Shown here: positions 18,751 to 27,826 of the stretch, piece after piece
Position numbering within the stretch: the stretch's first letter is position 1
How the letters are laid out: each line of letters starts with the position of its first letter
Assembly (NCBI RefSeq): GCF_000236805.1
Contig: NZ_AGFX01000046.1
Coordinates: 1 to 64,000, forward strand
Direction: 5' to 3'
From: Paenibacillus peoriae KCTC 3763
GTDB lineage: Bacteria > Bacillota > Bacilli > Paenibacillales > Paenibacillaceae
DNA: 64,000 bases
Program-made: the position numbers and the translations under genes
Notes under the pieces: generated by a model
The model's database searches: none
The model's input: only the letters and a program-made list of their open reading frames with translations
Told to the model about the DNA's origin: nothing

Positions 18751-18801
18751 TTGTACAAATACGTACAAAGATGATATATTTACTATTAAATATTCGGATT
18801 T
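18751..18801 (+). promoter_or_regulatory. purR promoter with inverted repeat and PurBox
   Basis: TTGTAC (18751-18756) and TATATT (18775-18780) are 18 bases apart. The -35 is one arm of the inverted repeat TTGTAC/GTACAA (18751-18768). Just downstream, 18789-18801 read on the minus strand is AAATCCGAATATT, matching 12 of 13 positions of the B. subtilis PurBox. This suggests autoregulation of purR, as in Bacillus. Confidence 0.5.
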
Positions 18802-18896
18802 TACTATACCACTTACATTCCGCCAGCAACCGGCCAGTCCGCCGGTGCTTTACTGTACGAAGCGGGCGGCAGGAGAACAGATCGCGAGGAATTGTT

Positions 18897-19736
18897 GTGA
18901 AGAAACTTAAAAGAAGCTCACGATTGGTGGAAATGACGCAATTTTTGTTGTCACGGCCGCATACGCTAGTGCCTCTTACTCATTTTGCGGATCGCTATGG
19001 GGCGGCCAAGTCATCTATAAGCGAGGATCTGGCCATTATCAAGGAAGTATTCGAGGATGAGGGCATTGGCGAGCTTCTGACGCTTGCAGGAGCGGCAGGG
19101 GGCGTCAAGCTCATTCCAAGGCTTTCCAATCAGCACGCACTTGCGTTTGCGAACGACCTGTGTGCCCAACTGGAACAGCCTGATCGCATATTGCCAGGGG
19201 GATATCTGTATCTGTCCGATTTGCTGGGCCAACCGGCGATGATGAACGAGGCTGGCAAAATATTTGCGACCGCTTTTGCGAATCGCCAGATTGATGTGGT
19301 GATGACGGTGGAGACCAAGGGGATTCCTCTCGCTTATGCAACGGGAGCGCAGCTGAATCTGCCAGTCGTCCTCGTACGGCGTGACCATCAGGTGACAGAA
19401 GGCTCGGCTGTAAGTATTAATTATGTTTCAGGCTCGCAAAAGAGCCTGCATACGATGTCTTTGTCCAGACGTGCGATGCGAGAGAAATCGCGTGTGCTCA
19501 TCGTAGATGATTTTATGAAGGCAGGCGGAACGATTCAGGGAATGGTCGATTTGCTGGCTGAGTTTGATGCTGAGGTAGCCGGAGTAGGTGTGCTGGTGGA
19601 ATCGGGCGAGGTTGAGAATGAAGAGCGCCTGCTGCACGATTATATTTCACTGGCTAATCTGACCGCAGTCGATTCTCGCAGCAAACAAATTACAGTCAAG
19701 CTGGGAAATTATTTTGATGACTTGGCAGGGCAGTAA
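18897..19736 (+). CDS. purR: Purine operon repressor PurR
   Basis: 279 residues. A winged-helix DNA-binding domain (about 1-75; SRLVEMTQFLLSRPHTLVPL, AAKSSISEDLAIIK) is joined to a phosphoribosyltransferase-like domain with the PRPP loop VLIVDDFMKAGGT. PRPP binding releases PurR from purine-gene operators in B. subtilis. GTG 18897 is preceded by GAGGAA; the open frame continues upstream without homology. The yabJ (RidA) gene that separates purR from spoVG in Bacillus is absent. Confidence 0.95.
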   Translation: MKKLKRSSRLVEMTQFLLSRPHTLVPLTHFADRYGAAKSSISEDLAIIKEVFEDEGIGELLTLAGAAGGVKLIPRLSNQHALAFANDLCAQLEQPDRILPGGYLYLSDLLGQPAMMNEAGKIFATAFANRQIDVVMTVETKGIPLAYATGAQLNLPVVLVRRDHQVTEGSAVSINYVSGSQKSLHTMSLSRRAMREKSRVLIVDDFMKAGGTIQGMVDLLAEFDAEVAGVGVLVESGEVENEERLLHDYISLANLTAVDSRSKQITVKLGNYFDDLAGQ

Positions 19737-19830
19737 ATTGTCACAATCCATCATAAAATACCTAAATATGTCGAAAAGAAATCTTTTCAAAAAAATTACC
19801 TGAATTTAGGATACGAATTGTCCAAAAAAA

Positions 19831-19859
19831 GAAGGAATTCGAATTGCTGTGTGGAATTA
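19831..19859 (+). promoter_or_regulatory. Sigma-H promoter of spoVG
   Basis: GAAGGAATT (19831-19839) matches the sigma-H -35 RnAGGAwWW. After 11 bases GTGGAATTA (19851-19859) matches the -10 RnnGAATww. Spacing and sequences are as expected. An exact Spo0A-type box TGTCGAA lies at 19769-19775 in the A/T-rich stretch upstream. Confidence 0.75.
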
Positions 19860-19898
19860 TACACCAAGTCCTATTTGGAAAAAGGTGGTGAAACACAC

Positions 19899-20186
19899 AT
19901 GCAGATTACGGATGTTAGACTTCGCCGAGTGAACTCAGAGGGCAGAATGAAGGCGATTGCATCCATTACGATTGATAACGAGTTTGTTGTTCATGACATC
20001 CGAGTTATCGACGGTAATAACGGAATGTTCGTAGCTATGCCAAGCAAACGAACCCCGGACGGAGAGTTTCGCGATATCGCTCACCCAATATCTTCAGGAA
20101 CCCGCGAGAAGATTCAGGCTGCTGTTTTGACTGAGTACGAACGCGCAGCTGTGGATGAAGAAGTCGCTATTGAAGAAGGCGCTTAA
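19899..20186 (+). CDS. spoVG: Regulatory protein SpoVG
   Basis: 95 residues. Small DNA/RNA-binding protein affecting septation, sporulation and, in relatives, capsule and virulence genes. [39 protein letters not shown] and [20 protein letters not shown] are the conserved blocks. The frame opens at 19818, but AAAGGTGGTGA (19880-19890) sets ATG 19899. The sigma-H promoter and A/T-rich upstream region resemble the B. subtilis gene, which AbrB also represses. Confidence 0.96.
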   Translation: MQITDVRLRRVNSEGRMKAIASITIDNEFVVHDIRVIDGNNGMFVAMPSKRTPDGEFRDIAHPISSGTREKIQAAVLTEYERAAVDEEVAIEEGA

Positions 20187-20216
20187 TTCGCCTAAAGCAG
20201 GATTGGGGTACAGAAG

Positions 20217-20254
20217 AAAAAGAGGGCCACTAACTGTGGCTCTCTTTTCTTTTT
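20217..20254 (+). terminator. Terminator after spoVG
   Basis: AGAGGGCCAC pairs with GTGGCTCTCT (one mismatch) around TAACT, with flanking A/T runs. Confidence 0.82.
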
Positions 20255-20323
20255 GGCTGGAATGAGATATATTCTTTAGTGAGTTAACAGTCAGTTTTAA
20301 GGCAACTTGGAGTCATCCGGGCT

Positions 20324-20534
20324 GCCGAAGCGGCTTTTTCATAAGACAGGGACTGTGCAGCTATGCGTCCCGGGGGTGAATGTCCAGCACAAGCTGGCCT
20401 GAAAAAATAGCCATTAACCAAAGGTTCGCCGTTATTTTTCAGGAGGATTGTGAAAAGTTAAGCAAAATCTGATCTGGGAATTAACGATTTAGCCAAAGGG
20501 TAACTGTTATTTTCAGGATAGGAGGTTGGACTTG
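20324..20534 (+). promoter_or_regulatory. Structured leader upstream of glmU
   Basis: This gene-free stretch folds by eye into consecutive hairpins: GCCG/CGGC (20324-20334, then T5), GGGAC/GTCCC (20349-20371), CCAGC/GCTGG (20384-20397), and a long CCTGAAAAAATAGC (20398-20411) with GCCGTTATTTTTCAGG (20428-20443). A 32-base imperfect direct repeat (20413-20444 and 20487-20518) duplicates the right arm together with the ribosome site AGGAGG, so the left arm could pair with either copy. The second copy abuts the glmU ribosome site. I do not recognise a known RNA family. Confidence 0.45.
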
Positions 20535-21929
20535 TTGGAAAGGTTGGCAGTCATTCTTGCCGCAGGGCAGGGAAAACGTATGAAATCCAAATTATATAAA
20601 GTTCTGCATCCGGTGTGCGGAAAACCGATGGTTGGCCATGTGCTCGACACGGTTCGTGAAATCGGGGTGTCCCGAAGTGTAGTTGTCGTGGGTCATGGTG
20701 CAGAAGCGGTACAGTCTTACTTGGGACCATCAGCAGAATATGCGCTTCAGGCAGAGCAATTGGGAACAGGCCATGCCGTCAAGCAGGCCAAAGACTTGCT
20801 CGGTCAGGAGAAAGGTACGACCATCGTCATCTGTGGAGACACTCCGCTGATCACAGCGGAAACGCTGGAGGGCTTGGTGCAATTGCACGAAAGTCGCGGA
20901 GCGGCTGCTACGATTCTGACTGCTGAGCTTGATGACCCGAAAGGATATGGACGAGTTATCCGTGACGCCTCAGGAGCTGTGCTCAAAATCGTGGAGCAGA
21001 AGGATTGCTCACCTGAGGAGGATGCTGTTCGGGAAATCAACACGGGAACGTACTGTTTTGACAATGCCAAGCTGTTCGCAGCGCTGGACAAGGTTACGAA
21101 CACCAATGCGCAGCAGGAATACTACCTGACAGATGTCATTGGTATTTTGCATGGCGAAGGTGAGCAGATCGAGGCGTTTTTGACAGCTGATATGTCGGAA
21201 TCCATCGGTGTAAACGACAGAGTCGCTTTGTCGGTGGCTGAGGGCTATATGCGTGAACGTATCGTTCGCAAGCACATGTTGAATGGTGTCACAATCATTG
21301 ATCCGTCCTCTACCTACATCGGGAGCGAGGTTGTCATTGGCTCCGATACGGTGCTGTACCCGAACACATGGCTGCATGGTCAAACGCAAATTGGCGAAGA
21401 TTGCGTCATTGGGCCGCAGGCTGAGATTCAAAATACGATTGTTCATTCGGGCGCAACGGTAAAACATTCGGTGTTGAACGAAGCGGAAGTGGGAAGCAGC
21501 ACGTCTGTGGGTCCGTTTGCTTATCTGCGTCCAGGTGCGAAGCTTGGCGAACATGTGAAGATCGGTGATTTTGTTGAGGTGAAGAATGCGACCATTGGGG
21601 ATCACTCCAAGGTGTCTCATTTGAGCTATGTCGGTGATGCCAAGGTGGGAACAAACGTTAATATTGGCTGCGGGGCAATAACGGTCAATTATGATGGATA
21701 TAATAAATCCATTACAGAAATTGAAGACGATGCCTTTATTGGCAGCAATGTGAATCTGATCGCCCCGATCAAGATTGGAAAAGGTGCTTATGTCGTAGCA
21801 GGCTCTACTGTAACACATGCTGTCCCTGATAATGATTTGGCCATTGCCAGACCACGTCAAGAGAACAAAGCCGGATATGCGGATAAAATCCGCGCGCGTG
21901 CCAAAGCGAAGAAAAAAAGATCGGAATGA
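20535..21929 (+). CDS. glmU: Bifunctional GlmU: UDP-GlcNAc pyrophosphorylase / GlcN-1-P acetyltransferase
   Basis: 464 residues. The N-terminal uridyltransferase (about 1-230) has [19 protein letters not shown] and the C-terminal acetyltransferase is a left-handed beta helix of hexapeptide repeats ending [13 protein letters not shown]. It makes UDP-N-acetylglucosamine, the precursor of peptidoglycan and teichoic acids, in the cytosol. AGGAGG at 20520-20525 sets the start; TTG 20535 gives family N-terminus (L)[10 protein letters not shown], though TTG 20532 is possible. The leader before it is unusual. prs follows after 59 bases, as in Bacillus. Confidence 0.97.
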   Translation: MERLAVILAAGQGKRMKSKLYKVLHPVCGKPMVGHVLDTVREIGVSRSVVVVGHGAEAVQSYLGPSAEYALQAEQLGTGHAVKQAKDLLGQEKGTTIVICGDTPLITAETLEGLVQLHESRGAAATILTAELDDPKGYGRVIRDASGAVLKIVEQKDCSPEEDAVREINTGTYCFDNAKLFAALDKVTNTNAQQEYYLTDVIGILHGEGEQIEAFLTADMSESIGVNDRVALSVAEGYMRERIVRKHMLNGVTIIDPSSTYIGSEVVIGSDTVLYPNTWLHGQTQIGEDCVIGPQAEIQNTIVHSGATVKHSVLNEAEVGSSTSVGPFAYLRPGAKLGEHVKIGDFVEVKNATIGDHSKVSHLSYVGDAKVGTNVNIGCGAITVNYDGYNKSITEIEDDAFIGSNVNLIAPIKIGKGAYVVAGSTVTHAVPDNDLAIARPRQENKAGYADKIRARAKAKKKRSE

Positions 21930-21988
21930 CCTTAATCAGCAAGCTGTTGAATCTGTAATGAATGAACCAGCACGGAGGGTTTCTATTA

Positions 21989-22942
21989 ATGACTTATTGC
22001 GATTCCAAACTCAAAATATTTACTTGTAACTCCAATCCGAAGTTAGCCCACCAGATTGCGGACTACATCGGAATCCCAATGGGGGAATCCCATACCACAT
22101 CGTTTAGTGACGGTGAAATTCAGGTTAAGCTGTCGGAAAGCGTTCGCGGCTGCCATGTGTACGTTGTGCAGTCGACTTGTCTGCCGGTTAACGATAATTT
22201 GATGGAGCTATTGGTTATGATTGATGCACTTAAACGCGCTTCCGCGAAAAGCATCAATGTCGTTATGCCGTATTACGGTTACGCTCGTCAGGATCGTAAA
22301 GCCCGTTCGCGTGATCCGATTACAGCGAAGCTTGTCGCCAACCTGATTGAGAAGGCAGGAGCTCACCGCGTAATCAGTATGGATTTGCATGCCATGCAGA
22401 TTCAGGGATTCTTTGATATTCCAGTGGATCATATGCTGGGAGCGCCAATTTTGGCCCAATATTTCCGTTCCAAGCAAATTGAGAACCCGATTGTCGTTTC
22501 ACCCGATCATGGCGGGGTTGTTCGTGCGCGCAAACTGGCGGACTTCCTGAGTGCACCGCTCGCTATTATTGATAAGCGTCGTCCAGAGCCAAATGTCAGT
22601 GAAGTCATGAACATCATCGGGAACATCGAGGGGAAAACGGCTATTTTAATTGATGATATCATTGATACAGCCGGAACGATTGTGTTGGGCGCAAATGCGC
22701 TTAAAGAGGGCGGCGTAAAAGACGTGTATGCGTGCTGTACACATGCCGTGCTGTCCGGTCCTGCGATGGAAAGACTGGAGAATTCGCCATTAAAAGAGGT
22801 AGTCGTGACGGATACCATTCCGATCGTTCACCCGAATCCGACAAGCAAGCTGAAGGTTCTGTCTGTGGCCCCGTTAATGGGAGAAGCCATCATCCGTGTG
22901 CATGAGGAATTGTCGATCAGCAAACTGTTTGAAATCGAATAA
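21989..22942 (+). CDS. prs: Ribose-phosphate pyrophosphokinase
   Basis: 317 residues. Makes PRPP from ribose-5-phosphate and [40 protein letters not shown] and the PRPP loop DDIIDTAGT are all present. GGAGGG (21974-21979) supports ATG 21989 rather than 21962. PRPP is also the signal read by PurR nearby and the co-substrate of Hpt and NadC further on. Confidence 0.97.
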   Translation: MTYCDSKLKIFTCNSNPKLAHQIADYIGIPMGESHTTSFSDGEIQVKLSESVRGCHVYVVQSTCLPVNDNLMELLVMIDALKRASAKSINVVMPYYGYARQDRKARSRDPITAKLVANLIEKAGAHRVISMDLHAMQIQGFFDIPVDHMLGAPILAQYFRSKQIENPIVVSPDHGGVVRARKLADFLSAPLAIIDKRRPEPNVSEVMNIIGNIEGKTAILIDDIIDTAGTIVLGANALKEGGVKDVYACCTHAVLSGPAMERLENSPLKEVVVTDTIPIVHPNPTSKLKVLSVAPLMGEAIIRVHEELSISKLFEIE

Positions 22943-22954
22943 GCGCTGGCTCAT

Positions 22955-22997
22955 TAAAAAAGGGGTTGCTTTTTCCTTACGGAAAAGGTAACCCCTA
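22955..22997. terminator. Strong bidirectional terminator between prs and a minus-strand gene
   Basis: AGGGGTT plus CTTTTTCC pairs with GGAAAAGG plus AACCCCT around TTAC, with an A run on the left. It ends prs and, on the minus strand, the small gene at 23011. Confidence 0.85.
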
Positions 22998-23010
22998 TCA
23001 GCATGTCAGG

Positions 23011-23211
23011 CTAAAAGCCTGGCCGAGAAATAAATGTGAAGCGTTGACGATTGTATAGCGTGTCCTCTATTTCGACAAAATGCTCATTAAAACGTGCAAT
23101 GATGCCAATCTGGATGTGTACATTCCCGTCATAAATCTGGACAGGAACGAAATGTTTTAAATGATATAGAAAATGGCTGTCGTATAAGAGGCTATCACCC
23201 TGATTGAGCAT
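23011..23211 (-). CDS. Small conserved-looking protein of unknown function
   Basis: 66 residues from ATG 23211, with AGGAAGGTG before it; upstream GTG/TTG codons could add up to 8. No signal peptide or membrane segment. The composition (HFLYHLKHFVPVQIYDGNV, then RFNEHFVEIEDTLYNRQRFT) suggests a small all-beta fold. It has its own ribosome site and shares the terminator at 22955. It occupies the place of ctc (general stress ribosomal protein L25 family) in B. subtilis, but is unrelated and on the other strand. Function unknown. Confidence 0.6.
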   Translation of the reverse strand: MLNQGDSLLYDSHFLYHLKHFVPVQIYDGNVHIQIGIIARFNEHFVEIEDTLYNRQRFTFISRPGF

Positions 23212-23286
23212 ATCGGCACGCACCTTCCTGTTCAATATAACTATTTTACCAAAAAATACAGACTTCGAAAGAGGGTGTCATGGTTC

Positions 23287-23847
23287 ATGAAGTGGATTGT
23301 AGGATTAGGTAACCCTGGTCCCCAATACGAGAAAACGAGACATAATGTGGGATTTATGGCGCTCGATGCACTGGCCTCACGTCATAACATCCAGATCAAT
23401 CAAAGCAAATGCAAGGCGTTAATTGGAGAGGGGCATATCGGCGGCGTGAAAACGGTGTTGATCAAGCCAATGACTTATATGAATCTCTCAGGCGAGTCTT
23501 TGCGTGCTTATATGGACTACTATAAAGCAGATCTCGAAGATTTGATCGTCGTGTATGATGATCTGGATACAGAGGTTGGTAAAATAAGATTGCGTTATCA
23601 AGGTAGCGCAGGCGGCCATAACGGCATCAAATCAATCATTCAGCATACAGGAACACAATCCTTCAACCGGATTCGTATGGGCATTTCCCGCCCAGAGCCT
23701 GGATATGCTATTGTCGATTATGTTCTGGGGACCTTTCCCAGGAAGGAAAAAGATTTGTTGATCGGGATGATAGAAGACACGTGCAGCGCTTTGGAATATA
23801 GCTTGGGTCATCCTTTTGAACGGACGATGGCAGAATTCAATAAGTAG
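23287..23847 (+). CDS. pth: Peptidyl-tRNA hydrolase
   Basis: 186 residues. Frees tRNA from prematurely released peptidyl-tRNA. WIVGLGNPGPQYEKTRHNVG (with the catalytic His), KPMTYMNLSGES, VYDDLDTEVGKIRLR and GSAGGHNGIKSIIQH are all intact. ATG 23287 is chosen because GAAAGAGGGTG precedes it; a GTG at 23275 is inside the ribosome site. B. subtilis calls it spoVC. Confidence 0.96.
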   Translation: MKWIVGLGNPGPQYEKTRHNVGFMALDALASRHNIQINQSKCKALIGEGHIGGVKTVLIKPMTYMNLSGESLRAYMDYYKADLEDLIVVYDDLDTEVGKIRLRYQGSAGGHNGIKSIIQHTGTQSFNRIRMGISRPEPGYAIVDYVLGTFPRKEKDLLIGMIEDTCSALEYSLGHPFERTMAEFNK

Positions 23848-23932
23848 CCCAGACAGAGGCAGACGGGCTTAAATGGAAGATTGTTGGACATACTGAAAGG
23901 TATAGAAAACTTTCAGGAGGCATATACATTAC

Positions 23933-24163
23933 ATGATTGTTAATTATGTATGCAGACATTGTCGAACTTTCTTGGGACGCATTGATTCCGCGGCAATAAC
24001 CGAAGAAAGGTTGGGCTTCCATTCCTTGACCCCTGCCGAGCGTAGAGATATAATAGCGTATAATTCGGGCGGCGAAGTGACTGTCAAAGTTATTTGCGAA
24101 CATTGCAGTCAAGCGCTGGAAAATAACCCGGAGCTGAGTTTGCTCGCAAATCCGCTCCAATAA
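23933..24163 (+). CDS. fin: Anti-sigma-F factor Fin (YabK)
   Basis: 76 residues, same as B. subtilis Fin. It helps switch the forespore from sigma-F to sigma-G by inhibiting sigma-F. Two zinc-ribbon Cys pairs (CRHC and CEHC) bracket the conserved LGFHSLTPAERRDIIAYNSG. AGGAGG (23916-23921) lies 11 bases before ATG 23933. Together with Gin at the left end, both small zinc-containing anti-sigma factors of the forespore lie in this window. Confidence 0.93.
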   Translation: MIVNYVCRHCRTFLGRIDSAAITEERLGFHSLTPAERRDIIAYNSGGEVTVKVICEHCSQALENNPELSLLANPLQ

Positions 24164-24224
24164 CAGGTATTCAACTGGTCAGATGTACCAGCTTGAGAGG
24201 TGAAGCGATATTTTTCGCTTATGG

Positions 24225-24256
24225 AGCCTTGGCAGCATTGCTGAGGCTTCTTTTTC
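24225..24256 (+). terminator. Terminator after fin
   Basis: AGCCT and CAGC pair with GCTG and AGGCT (one bulge), ending in TTCTTTTT. Confidence 0.65.
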
Positions 24257-24298
24257 GGTTTACATGTAACTATTTATAAGCATAAAGGGGTGCCTTTT

Positions 24299-27200
24299 TT
24301 GTTACAAGCACTTATTCAGGCTTTTACGAAGGATGCTGATTATGCATCCATTGCAGCAGGCATATCATCTGGCATGAAGGAACAGCTGATATCGGGTTTA
24401 TCTGGCTCTTCAAGACAGGTACTGATGGCCGCGCTTGCCGAAGATATCGGACGACCGTTGATGGTCATGACGCACAATATGTTTTCCGCTCAAAAAATAG
24501 CGGATGATTTGCAGGAAGCGCTTTCTCCTGATCAGGTTTTACTGTATCCTGCTAACGAGCTGGTAGCTGCTGAAGCAGCGATATCCAGTCCAGAGACATT
24601 ATCCCAACGAATTGATGTATTGATACGATGCACCCAGGGTTTTCGTGGGGTTGTTGTTGTGCCTTTTTCTGGTGTTCGGCGTTTACTGCCAATTCCAGAG
24701 GCTTGGCGTGAGGCTCGTATCGAGCTGAAAGAAGGCGAGACGATTCAGCTAGAGTCGTTTTTGCTACATATGGTCGAAATGGGATACCAGCGTGTAGAAC
24801 GTGTAGAGTCACGTGGTGAGATGAGTGTACGCGGGGGAATTATTGATTTCTATCCGATGACAACCCGTTGGGGCTATCGTGTGGAGCTTTTTGATGATGA
24901 AATTGACTCCATTCGTATGTTTGATCCACAGGATCAGCGTTCAGTAGAAAAGGTGCAGAACGTGATTGTAACGCCGTGCAAGGAAGTGATTGCGAGCAAC
25001 CAGCGTATGGATCAGGCAGCGGATGCGGCTGCAATTTTGCTGGAGGAGCAGCTGGGCAAAATGACCGATCGTCACGCCAAACAGCATTTGAAAGAAGAGA
25101 TCCATCGTGAAATTGAGCTGCTGCGGGAGCATGTGTATTTTGACGAAATCTATAAATATATCTCCCTGCTGTATCCGGAGCGTAGAACCTTGGCAGATTA
25201 CATGCCGGAGGATACGATTCTGGTGATTGATGAACCGGCGCGAATGCTGGAAACGGCCAAGCAGTTGGAACGGGATGAGTCTGAGTGGAACCTGCATTTG
25301 CTTCAAAACGGTAAAACGCTACCGCAACTGGAGCTATCGGATAACTCGGACAATCTGCTATATAATCGAAGATTTCAGACCCTGTTCCTGTCGATCTTCC
25401 TTCGCCAGGTTCCACATACCCAGCCGCAAAATATTTTGAATTTCATTTGCCGGGGCATGCAGGATTTCCACGGTCAAATGAATGTGCTCAAGGCAGAAAT
25501 GGATCGTTGGCGCAAGGCGGGCACACAGGTTATGATGCTGGCAAGCGGAGATGAACGGCTGGATCGAATGCGCCGTGTACTTCAAGACTACGGCATTGAT
25601 GAGCCTATGATGGCTATTGGCAATCTGCAAAGCGGCTTTGAGATGCCATCTATCCATTTGGCGGTCATTACTGAAGGGGAAATGTTCTCCCAGAAGCAGC
25701 GCAAAGCGCGTAAACAGGGCCGCCATGTGGACAACGCTGAGCGGATTAAGAGCTATAGCGAGCTGAAGGTAGGCGATTATGTCGTACACCAGAATCATGG
25801 AATCGGGAAATACATGGGGATAGGCACGCTGGAGGTTGGCGGCATCCACAAGGATTACATGCACATTCTCTATGCGGGCGGCGATAAGCTGTCTGTACCG
25901 ATTGAACAGATTGATCTGATTCAGAAGTATGTTGGCTCGGAGGAAAAAGAGCCCAAGATTTATAAGCTGGGCGGCAATGAGTGGACACGTGTTAAAAGCA
26001 AGGTGCGCAGCTCGGTTCAGGATATTGCAGATGACTTGATCAAGCTATATGCAGAGCGCCAATCGGCGCCGGGGTTTGCTTTTGAAAAGGATTCACCGGA
26101 GCAGCAGGAATTTGAGGATATGTTCCCGTATGAAGAGACCCGTGACCAGGTTCGGGCTATTGGAGAAATTAAGAAGGACATGGAGCAGGGCCGCCCGATG
26201 GATCGTTTGCTGTGCGGTGATGTAGGCTACGGTAAGACCGAGGTTGCTATTCGGGCTGCCTTTAAGTCTGCTATTGAGGGCAAACAGGTAGCGGTACTGG
26301 TACCGACGACGATTTTGGCGCAGCAGCACTATGAAACGTTCCGTGAACGTTTTTCCGGGTATCCGTTCAACATTCAGGTGTTGAGCCGTTTCCGCTCGCG
26401 CAAAGAGCAGAATGAGACGACCAAGGGAGTTCGACAAGGTACGGTTGATATTGTCATTGGTACCCACCGTCTGCTTTCACAGGATCTGGTGTTTAAGGAT
26501 CTGGGGCTGCTGATTGTCGATGAGGAGCAACGCTTTGGCGTGACGCACAAGGAAAAGCTGAAAAAGCTGAAAACGAATGTAGACGTGCTGACGTTAACGG
26601 CTACGCCTATTCCGCGTACGCTGCATATGTCTATGCTGGGTGTGCGTGACCTGTCGGTCATTGAAACACCGCCCGAAAACCGCTTTCCAGTGCAGACTTA
26701 TGTGGTTGAGCACAGCCAGACGCTGGTACGTGAGGCTATTGAACGTGAGATGGCACGCGGAGGGCAGGTATACTACCTGTACAATCGTGTGCAGGGCATT
26801 CAGGAAATGGCTGCTGAGATCAACGCGCTCGTGCCTGAGGCTAAGGTGGGTGTGGGCCATGGACAGATGTCCGAAACCGAGCTGGAGAAGACCATTTTGG
26901 ACTTCCTGGATGGCGAATATGATGTATTGGTCAGCACCAGCATTATCGAAACCGGAGTGGATATCCCGAATGTGAATACGCTCATTGTGCATGATGCCGA
27001 TAAAATGGGGCTGTCCCAGCTTTATCAGCTCCGTGGTCGTGTAGGCCGTTCTAACCGGATCGCCTATGCTTATTTCACGTACCAGCGGGATAAAGTGCTC
27101 ACGGAAGTGGCGGAGAAGCGCCTTCAGTCCATCAAGGAGTTCACAGAGCTGGGCTCCGGGTTCAAGATTGCAATGCGCGACTTGTCCATTCGCGGAGCGG

Positions 27201-27826
27201 GTAACTTGCTGGGCGCAGAGCAGCATGGATTCATCGCATCCGTTGGTTTTGATCTTTATTCACAAATGCTGGCTGAGGAGATTAATAAACGTAAGGTCAG
27301 CGTGCTTGGAGAAGAGGATCTGTCGAATCGGAATTGGAGTACGTCGATTGATTTGAGCGTCGATGCTTACCTGCCGGGAGACTATATTTATGACAGCATT
27401 CAGAAGATTGAGATTTATAAAAAGGTTGCGGCAGTCAGTACCTTTGACGAGGCTTCCGAGCTGGAGGATGAGTTGGTCGACCGGTTTGGCGATCTGCCTG
27501 AGGCAGTGCGTCATTTGCTGGCCGTGGCCCGTCTCAAGGTATATGGACGGATGTATGGCATCGAGTCCATTGTGCAACGGGATGACAATATGGTGTTGAA
27601 ATTTCACGAGGGTCGCCAGCAGGCGCTGCAGACTGCCAAACTTGCCGAGATTGGCAATCGCTTTGAAAGACGTGTACAATTTGAACAGGGTACTTCTATG
27701 AGCGCACGCATAAAGGGTAAAGGTCTAAATGATGCACAACTGCTAGAACTACTGGAGGAATTTTTGAGTGCATTGAAAGAAGCATTCACATTGAAGGAGG
27801 AACTGCAAAATGTCTCAACTAAATAA
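24299..27826 (+). CDS. mfd: Transcription-repair coupling factor
   Basis: 1175 residues, full length. Removes stalled RNA polymerase from damaged DNA and recruits UvrA. Order: UvrB-like N-terminal module (about 1-350), CarD-like polymerase-interaction domain (SYSELKVGDYVVHQNHGIGK, near 485), helicase motor with Walker A GDVGYGKTEVA (near 640), DEEQRFG, TATPIPRT and the TRG region (QLRGRVGRSNR), then the C-terminal TRCF domain. AAAGGGG (24284-24290) favours TTG 24299 over the abutting GTG 24290. prsA-like overlaps its end by 17 bases. Confidence 0.97.
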   Translation: MLQALIQAFTKDADYASIAAGISSGMKEQLISGLSGSSRQVLMAALAEDIGRPLMVMTHNMFSAQKIADDLQEALSPDQVLLYPANELVAAEAAISSPETLSQRIDVLIRCTQGFRGVVVVPFSGVRRLLPIPEAWREARIELKEGETIQLESFLLHMVEMGYQRVERVESRGEMSVRGGIIDFYPMTTRWGYRVELFDDEIDSIRMFDPQDQRSVEKVQNVIVTPCKEVIASNQRMDQAADAAAILLEEQLGKMTDRHAKQHLKEEIHREIELLREHVYFDEIYKYISLLYPERRTLADYMPEDTILVIDEPARMLETAKQLERDESEWNLHLLQNGKTLPQLELSDNSDNLLYNRRFQTLFLSIFLRQVPHTQPQNILNFICRGMQDFHGQMNVLKAEMDRWRKAGTQVMMLASGDERLDRMRRVLQDYGIDEPMMAIGNLQSGFEMPSIHLAVITEGEMFSQKQRKARKQGRHVDNAERIKSYSELKVGDYVVHQNHGIGKYMGIGTLEVGGIHKDYMHILYAGGDKLSVPIEQIDLIQKYVGSEEKEPKIYKLGGNEWTRVKSKVRSSVQDIADDLIKLYAERQSAPGFAFEKDSPEQQEFEDMFPYEETRDQVRAIGEIKKDMEQGRPMDRLLCGDVGYGKTEVAIRAAFKSAIEGKQVAVLVPTTILAQQHYETFRERFSGYPFNIQVLSRFRSRKEQNETTKGVRQGTVDIVIGTHRLLSQDLVFKDLGLLIVDEEQRFGVTHKEKLKKLKTNVDVLTLTATPIPRTLHMSMLGVRDLSVIETPPENRFPVQTYVVEHSQTLVREAIEREMARGGQVYYLYNRVQGIQEMAAEINALVPEAKVGVGHGQMSETELEKTILDFLDGEYDVLVSTSIIETGVDIPNVNTLIVHDADKMGLSQLYQLRGRVGRSNRIAYAYFTYQRDKVLTEVAEKRLQSIKEFTELGSGFKIAMRDLSIRGAGNLLGAEQHGFIASVGFDLYSQMLAEEINKRKVSVLGEEDLSNRNWSTSIDLSVDAYLPGDYIYDSIQKIEIYKKVAAVSTFDEASELEDELVDRFGDLPEAVRHLLAVARLKVYGRMYGIESIVQRDDNMVLKFHEGRQQALQTAKLAEIGNRFERRVQFEQGTSMSARIKGKGLNDAQLLELLEEFLSALKEAFTLKEELQNVSTK

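Noticed and set aside
21009-21860. 283-codon minus-strand frame antisense to glmU
   Set aside because: Cys/His/Arg-rich shadow of the glmU hexapeptide-repeat codons, no ribosome site, no similarity to any family.
26594-27226. 210-codon minus-strand frame antisense to mfd
   Set aside because: Shadow frame in a conserved helicase region; no ribosome site.
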